DNA of 64,000 nt, from positions 42,629,268-42,693,267 of the forward strand of contig OZ022240.1 in assembly GCA_963978895.1 (NCBI GenBank), in the 5' to 3' direction. This document shows, piece by piece, positions 1 through 9,589 of the stretch; within the stretch, counting starts at the first letter, position 1, and each line of letters begins with the position of its first letter. Below the pieces are notes generated by a model that was given only the letters and a program-made list of their open reading frames with translations, was not told the DNA's origin and made no database searches. This DNA is from Erpobdella octoculata. Taxonomy: Eukaryota; Annelida; Clitellata; Hirudinida; Erpobdellidae. The position numbers and the translations under genes are program-made.

Positions 1-1715
1 TTAAACATATTGATTCATGTGAGAAAAAGATCAATACTGAAATTGATGAGAAATGGTTTAAAATTGAAGAAACGTTAAATATGCATCTGAAAAATGTTTT
101 AAAGTTATTGAAAGAAATGGAAGAAAGAAATGAAAAATGTCAATCAGAAGTCAAACATTGTGATTCAACTATAATTTCTGAAATTAGAAAAAGAAAAATG
201 TTTGTAGATGATAATAATTTTTCATCCCAAATCCATAGTTTGTTTTCCGAATGTTTCAAAGAAAATTTGAACCTTACTTTTGAACCAAATATATTAAATA
301 CAAAACTTTTTTCAAATAAAATTATAATACCAGACCTAAAATTTAAATATGAAAAAAATGAAGAAAAAGATTTACCACCTCGTAACCTTGATTTTGAAAA
401 AGAATCGGATGTACATTGTGGGAGTTGTTTGCGTAAAGAGATAATTATTTCATTGTGCATTGATTGCAAATTGTATTTGTGTACATCATGTACAATCGGT
501 CATAAGACAATTCCAGCTACAATGAAACATGCTTTGACAGATATGAATTTACATGCCAAAGAAAAAGAAGACAACATTAAAACATTCTATTGCAAACCTT
601 GTCAGACATGGGTTGACTGTGAAACTTGTCTTAATCATGAATCCTGCCCACTTAAAACGTTTGACCAAATTAAAGAAGACTTTGATACAAATGTATTTCA
701 AAAACAATCTAAATTGAAATACAACTTAGCTATCATAGAAAATACTTTGACAGCAATCAAAATTCAAAGGTTTTCTGTTGCTTGTCAAACTGAAAATTTG
801 AAAAAACAACTTCAAAAACATTTTGAAGATATTAAAAACCAAATTATCAAACATATTGATTTGTGCGAGAATGATTATGAAGGAATAATTACGGAAAAAA
901 GCAAAGAAATTGAAAAACAATTAAATTTGCATAAAAACGAGGTATTACAACTTAAAGATGAAATAAAAGAAAAACGGATCGAATATGAAAATTGGTTCCA
1001 GAATTTTAATCTTATCAATTTTATTGAACTAATTGATGATGATGTTGAAAATCTTTTTATAAAAACAAAACAAATGTTTTCCGAATATTTGAGTGAAATG
1101 GTAATTAATTTTTTTGAACCAATTCAGCTGCACGAACAAATTTTTTTCTCACAAATTTCAATAGGAAAATTAAATCCAACTGATGAAATTGAACGAAAAA
1201 ATGATTATGATTATGATTATGATAATGATTATGATTATGATTATTATAATGATTATGATTATGATAATGATAATGATTATGATTATGATTATGATTATGA
1301 TTATGATTATGATTATGATTATGATTATGATTATGATTAATGGATCAGAACATTTTTATTCTACGGAAAGGAACTTGTATGTTTTTAAAGACAAAAAAAT
1401 GTTTGAAATTACAGTAGAAGATGGAATTAAATATATTTCTAAATTATCGAAAATATAAAAATGTTATCGAAATTTAATTGTTGATCGTTTGAAAGAAAAT
1501 TTTGCAATAGCATGTGATGGCAAACATTTTTCATTCAACAGCGATGGAAATATCAATAAAGAAATTGATCGAAATTTTGCAATTTTTTTTAACCGACGTT
1601 TTTAGAAAAAACTTCATATATTTGATTTTGATTTAAATTACTTGAATTCTTTTGATGCTCAATGTGAATTTTCATGTTTTGGCATTGAACCAACAACAAA
1701 TCGTTTTTTGGTGAT
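1..1715 (+). pseudogene. Family 2 double B-box/NHL gene, decayed, 5' end outside window
   Basis: The frame is open from the left edge and is colinear with the intact gene at 21933-24296, from the end of its first coiled coil onward. Visible parts are a coiled coil (to about 330), a B-box with Cys pairs and His (about 410-530), a second cluster with a Cys-x2-Cys pair and His-Glu-Ser-Cys (590-650), and a second coiled coil (700-1080). After position 1197 the propeller is interrupted. Roughly 290 bp present in the paralogue are missing and replaced by a GATTAT hexamer array that ends in a stop at 1338-1340. The propeller resumes in another frame (1342-1458), stops, and continues as fragments with further stops to about 1715. 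It could still yield a truncated B-box/coiled-coil protein with a Asp-Tyr tail, but loss of the propeller argues for a pseudogene. Confidence 0.85.
1200..1338. repeat. GATTAT hexanucleotide array
   Basis: About 23 units of GATTAT with a few GATAAT variants. The array sits exactly where the paralogous genes have the first propeller blades. In the reading frame of the upstream gene it would encode alternating Asp-Tyr. Confidence 0.95.
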
Positions 1716-1937
1716 GCATATAATTTTTCGTCATTGATTTTACATTTTCTTCAATTTTCAGATTTATTGGACCAATTTTAAATAAGACATAAAATAAAAT
1801 GATTAAAATCTTTAATAGTATTTTAATTTAAAAAAAAGTTGAATAATAATACTTAAAAACTGTTTACAATCCACGTTTTTTTCTGCATTAAAAAGACAAA
1901 GTTAATTTTCTAGCTATTAAAAAATTGGTTAAGAAAC
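1716..1937. other. 3' flank of the decayed family 2 copy
   Basis: Positions 1717-1855 match the sequence downstream of the other family 2 genes (24540-24680 and 50740-50870), so the copy carried its 3' flank. The first ~240 bp of that flank present in the paralogues are absent here. No gene was seen. Confidence 0.6.
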
Positions 1938-2450
1938 ATGCTAAAAACTTACAGTGAATTCTATAACTTAATAGATGGATTGCATTCAAAAATAAAAACA
2001 ACGTATGATCATACAGTCAAGAACCTTGGTAATCATCCCACATTTAGTTTTATTCATGCTAATTTTGTTGGTTTCTTATCAGCTAAGAAACTAACACGTT
2101 ACTTGTGGACAATCTCTGATCAAGAAAATAGATAATTTGCAGCTTACACAACATCAACAGCTGAAGATGCAGCAAACAAACTCATGAAATAAATGTCTAA
2201 CATTAGTGTTCCAGATGTACTTTTATCGGATTGTGTAGCACATTTTAAAGCTCAAATATTCACAGAATGTACAACTAAACTAGGTACTAAAAAACGCCGG
2301 CTTACCGCCTACCATACAACTGTTAATAGAGCTGTTAAACGTCAATATCGCCGACTCAAAGAAACTTTGAAAGCCATGCCTGAAAATATATCTAATAATT
2401 GGTTTAAAAAGGTACCGTTTATTTTCTTTAGACTAGACAAACAAATAAAC
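1938..2450 (+). pseudogene. Ty3/gypsy-type retrotransposon integrase core, decayed
   Basis: One frame, broken by stops at 2133-2135 and 2190-2192, reads as the retroviral-type integrase catalytic core. It shows a T-R-Y-L-W-T-I-S-D stretch where the first catalytic Asp is expected (about 2100), then V-P-D-V-L-L-S-D at the second Asp (about 2220), then A-Y-H-T-T-V-N-R-A-V-K-R where a functional enzyme has a Glu at the position now Lys (about 2320). The order and spacing fit gypsy integrases. The two stops and the lost catalytic Glu show it is inactive. No reverse transcriptase, protease or LTR was recognised around it. Confidence 0.7.
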
Positions 2451-3854
2451 TTTTTTGTAGTATCGTGATCTGTTGTACTGAATTAAAAGAGACGAGATTC
2501 AATTTTAAATAATTATACCTTGCAGTGCTTTAGAATTTGGATCTAAGCCCAGTCGGAAAAAACATGTATATTACAATTTTAGGATGCAGCTAAACGTTTA
2601 ACAGAGTGAGACTAAGAAATCAACCACTATTCGTGATGTGTTCAATATGTGAAAGAAATAATAGAATATAATTTTTTTTCTCAAAACCTCAACTACGATA
2701 AACTATTACTTACGTTTCGATTGAAGGTAAATCCAAATAAATGCGGTTTTATGATATTTGGAGGTGAACATTATGCAGTTTATAAGATACGCGATTCATC
2801 GGTTTCATTTGTGAAGACTCAGTTAGAGATCTGTGAATTGTGATGGATTTAAGATTGCATTATGCCTTTATTAGTGACGCGCCATTTCTTTTTGGCTTTC
2901 ATTGTCTTGTAGGTATGAGTTATTTGTGATGCTAAAAACGTTAAAATAGAAAAAAACTTATTAAGACAATAGATTAAAAAATAAAAGCAAATAACTTAAA
3001 ATAGTATTAATTTAAATTTAAACTACAGTAAAACAGAAAATAAAGCACCAAACGTTTCTGATTACAGTTTAGGCAAAACGAAAGAAATAAGAATATGCGA
3101 CTAAATGTAAACACAGATTATCGTTATCAAACGTTGATGTTGAAGTGCGTTAAGTGTGCAATGTGCACCGCTCAACAGAAAATTCATAGATTGCAGTTTC
3201 ATGAAAGTCAACTATTACACCCGATCAGATGATTGTTCAAGGGTTCATTAAATAGATTGAAAGTAGATTGAAAAAGTAAAAAACTACAGCTATCTTTGTG
3301 CTTTTGTTAAGAAAAGTTTTTTTCTTCAAATTTTCGTGTCATGTTATTATACTAAATATGTTGCTATATTTTCATCATATACATGTCTTCTGAAACGTCT
3401 AGCAAACAAAAGGGTCAATTTGTTACAGATACTGGAGACCAGTTTATCCCATTTTTCACCACCCCCTTCTATCCGCGCCTCCCAGATTTTAATAAAAAAA
3501 TAAGCTAGCTCATTAAAGTGTCATTAAAAAATAACTTTGCTACATAATGATTCAAAATAAGAATGCTGCAGATCCAATTAGACATTTTTGTATCTTAGAT
3601 CCCTTGTGCAAATTCATCGACAAGTTGTCTTATGTTCAGATTATCCAGAAGGACTTGATTGATATGGCAAACAGTTACAGCATAACAGATATTCCTAACC
3701 CATAGTGCTTCTTAACCAGTTTTTTTAATTGACACAAGCGCCATCTATTGAATAATTTGGAATTACATAAATTCCAAAAAGCGCCTTTTCAACTTGTTAA
3801 AAATAAATTTCAACTTGTTAAGAAATAAATTCACTTGCAAGAAACACAAACAAT
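2451..3854. other. Intergenic, no gene recognised
   Basis: AT-rich sequence with only short, low-complexity open frames. It may include further debris of the retroelement at 1938-2450, but no motif was seen that would support this. Confidence 0.4.
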
Positions 3855-4020
3855 GAAGCACAATACTGCAGGTTATGTAAGAAATGGGTTTCAATAAAAT
3901 TATTGTTGAAAAAAGCAACGAATTTAAAGAAGAGTTTGATTTGCATTTGAACGAGACAATAACGTTAAGAAATGTACTTGACAAAATAAATACCCAGCAA
4001 CAGACGTTAACAATTCAATA
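3855..4020 (+). pseudogene. Relic of TRIM-like B-box end and coiled coil
   Basis: Translation gives E-A-Q-Y-C-R-L-C-K-K-W-V-S, which matches the second Cys cluster of family 1 genes (E-A-S-Y-C-K-S-C-Q-K-W-V). After a frameshift, N-E-F-K-E-E-F and D-K-I-N-T-Q-Q-Q-T align with the start of the family 1 coiled coil (A-E-F-K-x-x-F, L-N-A-I-N-T-Q-K-Q-S). This is a short degenerate fragment, far more diverged than the other relics in the window. Confidence 0.55.
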
Positions 4021-4103
4021 CAATTGAATTCATCAAACAAATTGGAAATGGGAATATTGAGCTGCCCTTTTAAATCCTAATTTTTTATTTCATCCAACGT
4101 AAC

Positions 4104-4180
4104 CAGAGGCGGATTTCGGCATATGCTATATAGGCTGCAGCCTATGGGCGCCACGAGGCCAAGGGCGCCAAAAAAAGAAG
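4104..4180. mobile_element. hAT-type terminus, isolated
   Basis: The words CAGAGGCGGATTTCGGCAT and then GGGCGCCACGAGGCCAAGGGCGCC resemble the CAG-N-GGCG terminus and GC-rich subterminal part of the complete hAT derivative at 12680-13309. No matching opposite end or target duplication was found nearby, so this looks like a fragment. Confidence 0.4.
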
Positions 4181-4559
4181 AAAGAAAAAAAGTAAAAAAA
4201 GTAAATTAAAGCTTTATTTTTTTATCACTTTAACTTGTTTCTTATGGCGCTTCCTTGGTCCTGGTTTCTAAAGCTTTAGTTTTTTGCATTTGATTTTTGT
4301 ATATTCACTTAATCGAACTAAGTGTCTCAATAACTGTATTAGTCTTTATTTAAGCACTTGCGTAAACTTAAATAAAACTTACTATCAATCATGTCAATTT
4401 AACATATAGCAAAAATATTAGCATATTTAAATCCGGGGCCTGTAGTTTTTATTAAATTTTGTTATTAAAGTTTTACAAATACTAATAAGAAAAATTACAT
4501 TTCATACTGGGAGGTCGCACACAATTTTATTTGAAATATTTATTTTGAATTTGTTATAT

Positions 4560-4880
4560 TAACTTTACCGCCGATCTTGGTTGCTTGCTTGAATGCTTGC
4601 AAATCTTGGAAAAAAAATTTAACTAATTTTCGTCATCCAATCAAGCTGAAATATAAATTATAGACTCGATTTTCAAAACAATGCATTTTATTAAAAATTG
4701 AAATTTTTTCTCAAAAAAAATTGTAATTAAAAAAATATTCATTTTTGAAAACAAAATCAAGATAAATACAATTAAATAAATGTTTGATATATATAAATTT
4801 AAAAAGTGTTGTTTGAAAAAAAATGCAAATAATGAAAAGCCGGCAAATCTTGAAATATAAAAAATATTTGTAAAAAAACT
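4560..4880. repeat. Repeat C copy
   Basis: Begins TTAACTTTACCGCCG and continues through the ATGAAAAG-x-x-GG-x-AAATC-like end. It is similar along its length to 12055-12390 and 42555-42890, and in part to 42895-43110. Nothing coding was seen. Confidence 0.6.
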
Positions 4881-5169
4881 TTGTCTTTATGGCTTACTCG
4901 GTAAAATGTTATATTTCTAAAAAGAACTTAAATAAAAAATTATCAATTCAGAAAATTTTTATAAACTTGGCGAAAAATCTTGGCCTGCAATTTGAGTTAA
5001 CGTGTTTTCTATTTTGTCGTGTGGCATGCATACGATGGTGTGTGGTGAGTGTAGTCACGATCGGCAACTTTTGCTCATGACATTCACTCTCAATAACACA
5101 AATGCTTCCGAAAAATTCAGGCTGAACTTTATAAACCATCTTAATTTGATTATTTTCTTTATTGTGTGT

Positions 5170-5525
5170 TTTTATATATTTTAATACCAGAGCGGCTTCG
5201 CTCGCTTGAAATTAGACATTTTGAACCGTGCATCATATAGTAGAGTACTGCACGGCAACTCGGTCCAGTCCGTTTTATAAGCCAAAATTCCAAGCCCGGC
5301 ACGTTTGTTTAATTTGGGCCCGGTCTGTTTCAACAGGCCTACAATTTCTATGAATTTTGCGAAAATTCTTGGCCTGTCCCATCTTGACTTAAGGTTTGGC
5401 CCGGCCCGTCTGAAAACGCTAAAATCACGGCCTTGACCAGCCTGCGGAAATTAAAATCTTTTTCGACTATCGTGGGTCATATATTTTAATTTTTATCTTA
5501 ATAATAATCTGAATAAAATTAATTA
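5170..5525. repeat. Repeat A copy (Helitron-like 3' part)
   Basis: Contains GCGGCTTCGCTCGC, GAACCGTGCATCATA, and several GGCCCGG-type words. It is closely similar to 53785-54120 and, in part, 20345-20560 and 32955-33330. In the copy at 32955 the same sequence is the 3' end of a Helitron-like element on the minus strand, so this is read as a 3' piece of such an element. Confidence 0.65.
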
Positions 5526-5564
5526 ATAATAATAATAATGTTTGACAATATTTAGAGTGGCGTA

Positions 5565-5738
5565 AATCCTAAAGAACTTCAAGGCCACTGAAGTGGTTCT
5601 TTGCAGAGGCAGCCATTTATAGGCGCCTAACCGAGTGAACTCCTTGCTTAAGGGAGTTACGCTGGTGACGCCGGTGAGGCTTGAACTGCCAACCTAACGA
5701 TCGACAGGCGAACGCTCTACCGCTCTGCCACCAGCGCC
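5565..5738 (-). mobile_element. tRNA-derived SINE
   Basis: Read on the minus strand from 5738, the sequence has a tRNA-like head. An A-box-like TGGCAGAGCGG is followed about 45 nt later by a B-box-like AGTTCAAGCCT, then CACCGGCGTCACCAGCG. The same arrangement recurs at 51893-52055(-), including the downstream word CTTAAGCAAGG. The element interrupts repeat A: the uninterrupted form is seen near 54120. The stems do not form a convincing functional tRNA, so a pol III-type SINE is preferred over a tRNA gene. Confidence 0.65.
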
Positions 5739-5757
5739 TCAGTGTTCCATCATTTAA

Positions 5758-6160
5758 CATAACATAGTTTATTACAAGGCGCAGGCAAAGCCTATATGCC
5801 CCGACAGTAAAAAAAAACCATAAAAAGAATAAATTAAAGAACATAAATTATTAAAAAAAACAAACAAACAAAAAGTACAGATAAGTCAAATTTCAATCCT
5901 CCAGCAAAATCGTGTAGGAGACTTTTAAACTGGAAGATATCTTTTGCTTCTATGACTGAAGCAGGGAGTTTATTCCATGTATTGATTACTCTTGTAGTAA
6001 AGAAAAACTTTTTGATGTCCAGTCTAGAATATGGTTTTTCAACTTGTGAATGTGCCCTCTTGTGTTGAGTAAATTAGATTTTTTTATTAAACTTGGAGCT
6101 GAATTGGCACAGTAAAATTGTTTAATATTTTATATACTTAAATCATGTCTCCTCAAGATC
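5758..6160 (-). pseudogene. 3' part of a LINE (outer element), split by a second LINE
   Basis: On the minus strand, 6160 to about 5890 encodes the C-terminal end of a non-LTR reverse transcriptase: R-G-H-I-H-K-L, then after one frameshift K-K-F-F-F-T-T-R-V-I-N-T-W-N-K-L-P. This is the usual end of CR1/L2-like ORF2. It is the continuation of the reverse transcriptase fragment at 8487-9222, and the two halves are separated by the LINE at 6161-8486. Positions 5758-5890 would be its 3' untranslated part. Confidence 0.7.
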
Positions 6161-8486
6161 TTACAATACAATACAATACAAAGTAAAATTTATAACGCGC
6201 CCTTATAAAAAACAAGTCTTTCGCAAAAGCGCGCAGTTCGACAATATCTCCTAGTCAAAGAACTTACTAAAGAGATAAGTTTTTAATTTAGTTTTAAATT
6301 GAGTAGCGTCTTTAGATTGGCGAATGTGTACAGGCAAGCTGTTCCAGTAAGTTGGGCCAGAGATGGCAAAAGCTCTGTTTCCAAATTGGAGACGAGACCG
6401 GACAGAGACGAAGTCGTCCCTGCTAGTAGAACGAAGACGCCGCCTTGCAGGGAGCGACGAGCATGGCGAAACGAGAGATGACAGATAGGAGGGAGAAGAT
6501 CCAGTGAATACGTTAAACATTAACAGGCATATTTTAAAATTTATTCTAGCAGGGATAGGTAGCCAATGAAGTTGACGTAAAGTTGGGGTGATGTGGTCTC
6601 GGGGACCGAGATCTTTGACAAGCCGAGCGGCTGCATGGAGTACTGAAGTAAGGGGTTTTAAGGACGATGATGGTAGACCTGTCAGCACTGAGTTGCAGTA
6701 GTCTACTCTTGAGATGACAAAAGCCTGAACTAGGGTACGAATGCACTGCTCGTTAAGGCAGCGCTTCACTTGACGGATTCGGCGTAGATGGAAGTAGCAG
6801 GCCCTTGTAATGGCGGAGATATGGTGGGTCATTGACAAGCCAGAGTCAAGATACACTCCGAGATCACGAACAACATTCGAAGACGAGATCGTGCAGTCAC
6901 CGATATTAATAGAGCCTGAACTCATGGATATGGGCTGAGGCCTTCGATCAAACCAGATGAGTTCTGTTTTAGAAGTATTGAGCTTCAGGCGCATGGCTGA
7001 GCACCATTTTTGAATTTCAGCAAAACAGTTTGCAAGCTTTGTTTTAGCTAGGTAGATGTCTTGGGTGGCAAGTTGAATATATAGCTGGGTGTCATCAGCA
7101 TAGAGGTGAATAAGAACTTCGTGTCGAGAGGCGATGTTGACAATATAAGAAGTGTAGAGAATGAAAAGAAGGGGTCCAAGGATTGAACCTTGGGGAACAC
7201 CGAAAGAAACATCGTACTTTTTGGAGGTTTGCTCACCAAGACGAACCTTATGAGAACGATTAGAGAGAAAAGAGATTAACCACTGAAGAGCGGCAGAAGT
7301 TATACCAAACTGTAATTCAAGGATTGAAAAAAGAATGGCATGGTCGACACAGTCGAAAGCAGCACTAAAGTCAAGCATTAAGAGAGCGGTTATGAATCCG
7401 GAATCAAGGGCAAGGACAATGTCGTTATAAACTTTAACCACAGCTGTTTCTGTGGAGTGATAACGTCTGAATCCAGATTGAGTAGGAGGAAGTAGTTTAT
7501 GTATTTCAACATAGTTAGAAAGTTGACGGTGGACGACTCGTTCCACTAGTTTAGAAACAAACGATAAGGTAGAAATAGGGCGGTAGTTGGCAGGGTCAGA
7601 GGGATCAAGGCCAGGTTTTTTTAGTAGTGGGCGAATTATGGCACGTTTGTGAGGTTCAGGCAGATTAGTCTGGGAAAGTGAGGAGTTGATTAACATTGCA
7701 AGAATTGGAGCAAAAGTGAGGCGCATGGATTTTAGCAGATGCACAGGGGCGGAATCGAGCTCGCACTGCTTTGTTGTGGAATCGATGAGAAGTTTAGTTA
7801 CATCATCAGGAGACACTTTTTCAAAAACATCAAAACCAGGAGGAAACGGTGTATTGATTGCGAAATCGGGCGGGTCGAAGTTTTTGGTCGAGTCACGTAT
7901 GTCAACAATCTTATTTCCAAAAAAGTCAAGTAGATCATCGGGTGAAATCCATGATGAGGTTTCTGAAGTTGGAGTGAGGAGCGAATGTAATGATCTCCAG
8001 AGAGTTCGACCATCACCTTGAACGTTTTCGATGCGCTGTTTAAGGTAACTAGAGCACTTGAATTGAAAGAGTCTCCTCTGGCTTTTAATCTGAGATCGCC
8101 AACGCTGCTTCTTTATGATGTTAAGAGGATCTCTGGTAGATTGGCGTTCGAGACGACGGGTGGAACGTTTGGAGATCAGGCATTCACTATCAAACCAAGA
8201 GCAGCCAGTTATTTTACGTTTTGTTATTTTTCTAAGAGGAGCATGTCTATTAAGTAATTCCTCCATGGTGGAATCGTATAGGGAGAAAAGTTTATCTGCT
8301 GCTTTGACTTCTTGAGAGAAAGTAAGCTGGTAGAGTTCGGAAGCAAGGAGATCAGCCTGGAAGGCTGACATGTTAAATTGAGCAAAAGATCGACTCTCAG
8401 CTGTCTCAAAGATTAATGGTGGAGGTTGATGGTTAAGTTCGAATTTGATGATTGAATGGTCAGATAAAGATGGTGGAGCTGTATGA
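6161..8486 (-). mobile_element. CR1/L2-like LINE, 5'-truncated, nested in another LINE
   Basis: The element runs on the minus strand from about 8486, inside its endonuclease domain (S-L-S-D-H-S-I-I-K-F-E-L at about 8420-8455), to a short TTGTA-type tail at about 6161-6180. An AAGAT word occurs at both junctions (about 8487-8491 and 6155-6159), consistent with a target duplication. Removing the element rejoins the two halves of the outer LINE in an expected protein context. Confidence 0.75.
6251..8371 (-). CDS. Non-LTR retrotransposon reverse transcriptase (ORF2, 5'-truncated)
   Basis: The 706-residue frame is uninterrupted and continues open upstream of the first Met to about 8486. It would copy LINE RNA into DNA at a nicked target. 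Order of parts: end of the endonuclease (upstream of the Met); linker; reverse transcriptase with N-Y-R-P-I-S-T-L (about residue 263), L-M-L-D-F-S-A-A-F-D (about 330), G-V-P-Q-G-S-I-L-G-P-L-L-F (about 390), and the catalytic Tyr-Ala-Asp-Asp (about 425); then the thumb and a C-terminal W-N-S-L-P segment. All catalytic Asp residues are present. Clade is judged CR1/L2-like from the C-terminal pattern and microsatellite tail. Because the copy lacks a promoter and most of the endonuclease, it is probably dead on arrival although its reading frame is still open, implying recent insertion. Confidence 0.9.
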   Translation of the reverse strand: MSAFQADLLASELYQLTFSQEVKAADKLFSLYDSTMEELLNRHAPLRKITKRKITGCSWFDSECLISKRSTRRLERQSTRDPLNIIKKQRWRSQIKSQRRLFQFKCSSYLKQRIENVQGDGRTLWRSLHSLLTPTSETSSWISPDDLLDFFGNKIVDIRDSTKNFDPPDFAINTPFPPGFDVFEKVSPDDVTKLLIDSTTKQCELDSAPVHLLKSMRLTFAPILAMLINSSLSQTNLPEPHKRAIIRPLLKKPGLDPSDPANYRPISTLSFVSKLVERVVHRQLSNYVEIHKLLPPTQSGFRRYHSTETAVVKVYNDIVLALDSGFITALLMLDFSAAFDCVDHAILFSILELQFGITSAALQWLISFLSNRSHKVRLGEQTSKKYDVSFGVPQGSILGPLLFILYTSYIVNIASRHEVLIHLYADDTQLYIQLATQDIYLAKTKLANCFAEIQKWCSAMRLKLNTSKTELIWFDRRPQPISMSSGSINIGDCTISSSNVVRDLGVYLDSGLSMTHHISAITRACYFHLRRIRQVKRCLNEQCIRTLVQAFVISRVDYCNSVLTGLPSSSLKPLTSVLHAAARLVKDLGPRDHITPTLRQLHWLPIPARINFKICLLMFNVFTGSSPSYLSSLVSPCSSLPARRRLRSTSRDDFVSVRSRLQFGNRAFAISGPTYWNSLPVHIRQSKDATQFKTKLKTYLFSKFFD

Positions 8487-9222
8487 ATCTTCCAAGCCTT
8501 AGAGTAGATAGATCGAGATACTTCAGTCTTTCTTTATATTTTAAATTTCGACATTCACGCACTAGCTTAGTTGCTCTTTTTTGTACTTTTTCAAGTTTTT
8601 CTATCATGCCTATATTGTGAGGGGACCATACAAAAGCATATTCAAGATGTGGACGGACTAAACCTTTATACAGAAGCAAAAAACAATCCTTCGATAAGTT
8701 GTGAAAATTTCTTTTAACAACTCCTAGAATGCTATTAGCGGTTTTGACTAATTTGCATATATGAGTAGTAAATTTTAGGTTGCTGTCTATTACAACTCCT
8801 AGATCTAAATTTCGACATTCACGCACTAGCTTAGTTGCTCTTTTTTGTACTTTTTCAAGTTTTTCTATCATGCCTATATTGTGAGGGGACCATACAAAAG
8901 CATATTCAAGATGTGGACGGACTAAACCTTTATACAGAAGCAAAAAACAATCCTTCGATAAGTTGTGAAAATTTCTTTTAACAACTCCTAGAATGCTATT
9001 AGCGGTTTTGACTAATTTGCATATATGAGTAGTAAATTTTAAGTTGCTGTCTATTACAACTCCTAGATCTCTGACTTCATGGACTGTTGAAATGTGGTGT
9101 TTAGTCTCCCCTTCAGCAAAGTTGTAGTCAAATTTATATGTGTTATGCAATGACAAATATACACACTTGCTATAGTTCAGTTTTAGGAGCCAATCTTTGC
9201 ACCAGGTAGAGAAGAGATCTAA
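8487..9222 (-). pseudogene. 5' part of the outer LINE: reverse transcriptase fragment with internal duplication
   Basis: The minus-strand frame 8413-9243 covers the end of the palm and the thumb of a CR1-like reverse transcriptase: W-L-L-K-L-N-Y-S-K-C, V-R-D-L-G-V-V-I-D, R-P-H-L-E-Y-A. The start of the open frame spills into flanking repeat sequence, and its last codons spill into the nested LINE, so only 8487-9222 belongs to this element. It is truncated at its 5' side at about 9222, where repeat A resumes with the same sequence as the uninterrupted copy near 54150. It carries a tandem 264-bp in-frame duplication, and its 3' continuation is at 5758-6160. Confidence 0.75.
8549..9076 (-). repeat. 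264-bp tandem duplication inside the LINE fragment
   Basis: Two adjacent copies (8549-8812 and 8813-9076) are almost identical; one G/A difference was noticed (near 8778). The length is 88 codons, so the duplication keeps the frame and repeats the thumb segment twice. Confidence 0.95.
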
Positions 9223-9543
9223 AAAACTATTATTTAAATACACGTGTTTTATTACCGTTTAAAAGGTGAGTTGCATAAAAATTAATTTTTTAACACTAAT
9301 ATAAATTATTATCTGTAAAATGTATTTACTAAATTATTAATTAAATTAATTTTGATTTGTTTGAAATTGGAACTAAATCACGTTTAAACTAAATCAATAA
9401 AACAAATAAAAGCATAAAAACCAAGCAAAAATGAGTTCAATGAAAAGAGTAAGTCTTAATTAAAAAGCATTCAACAAACAAAAATCTTTTATACCACCGA
9501 TAAACAAATTTTTGGACAAAAACAAAACGAAAATCCTGTAAAA
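9223..9543. repeat. Repeated 3' flank of family 1 genes
   Basis: Begins AAATACACGTGTTTTATTACC and matches the flanks at 14550, 39765, 54160 and 62275. No gene. It leads into the Helitron-like end next to the stop codon of the neighbouring gene. Confidence 0.7.
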
Positions 9544-9572
9544 ACCCTAGTAACACTGGGTAACAGAGCTAG
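9544..9572 (+). mobile_element. Helitron-like 3' terminus abutting a TRIM gene
   Basis: ACCC...GGGT can form a short hairpin, followed by 7 nt and CTAG (9569-9572), then T. This is the layout of Helitron 3' ends. It lies 17 nt from the stop codon of the gene at 9590-11425. Confidence 0.6.
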
Positions 9573-9589
9573 TTATAAATAAATATACA

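Noticed and set aside
1183..1458. Frame starting with a long Met-Ile repeat
   Set aside because: Out-of-frame reading of the GATTAT array joined to a propeller fragment; treated as part of the pseudogene.
5661..5738. Functional tRNA gene
   Set aside because: A and B boxes are present but acceptor and T stems do not pair well; a second copy with the same tail shows it is a SINE.
7686..8021. Plus-strand frames of 60-111 codons at 6299-8315
   Set aside because: Antisense shadows of the LINE reverse transcriptase.
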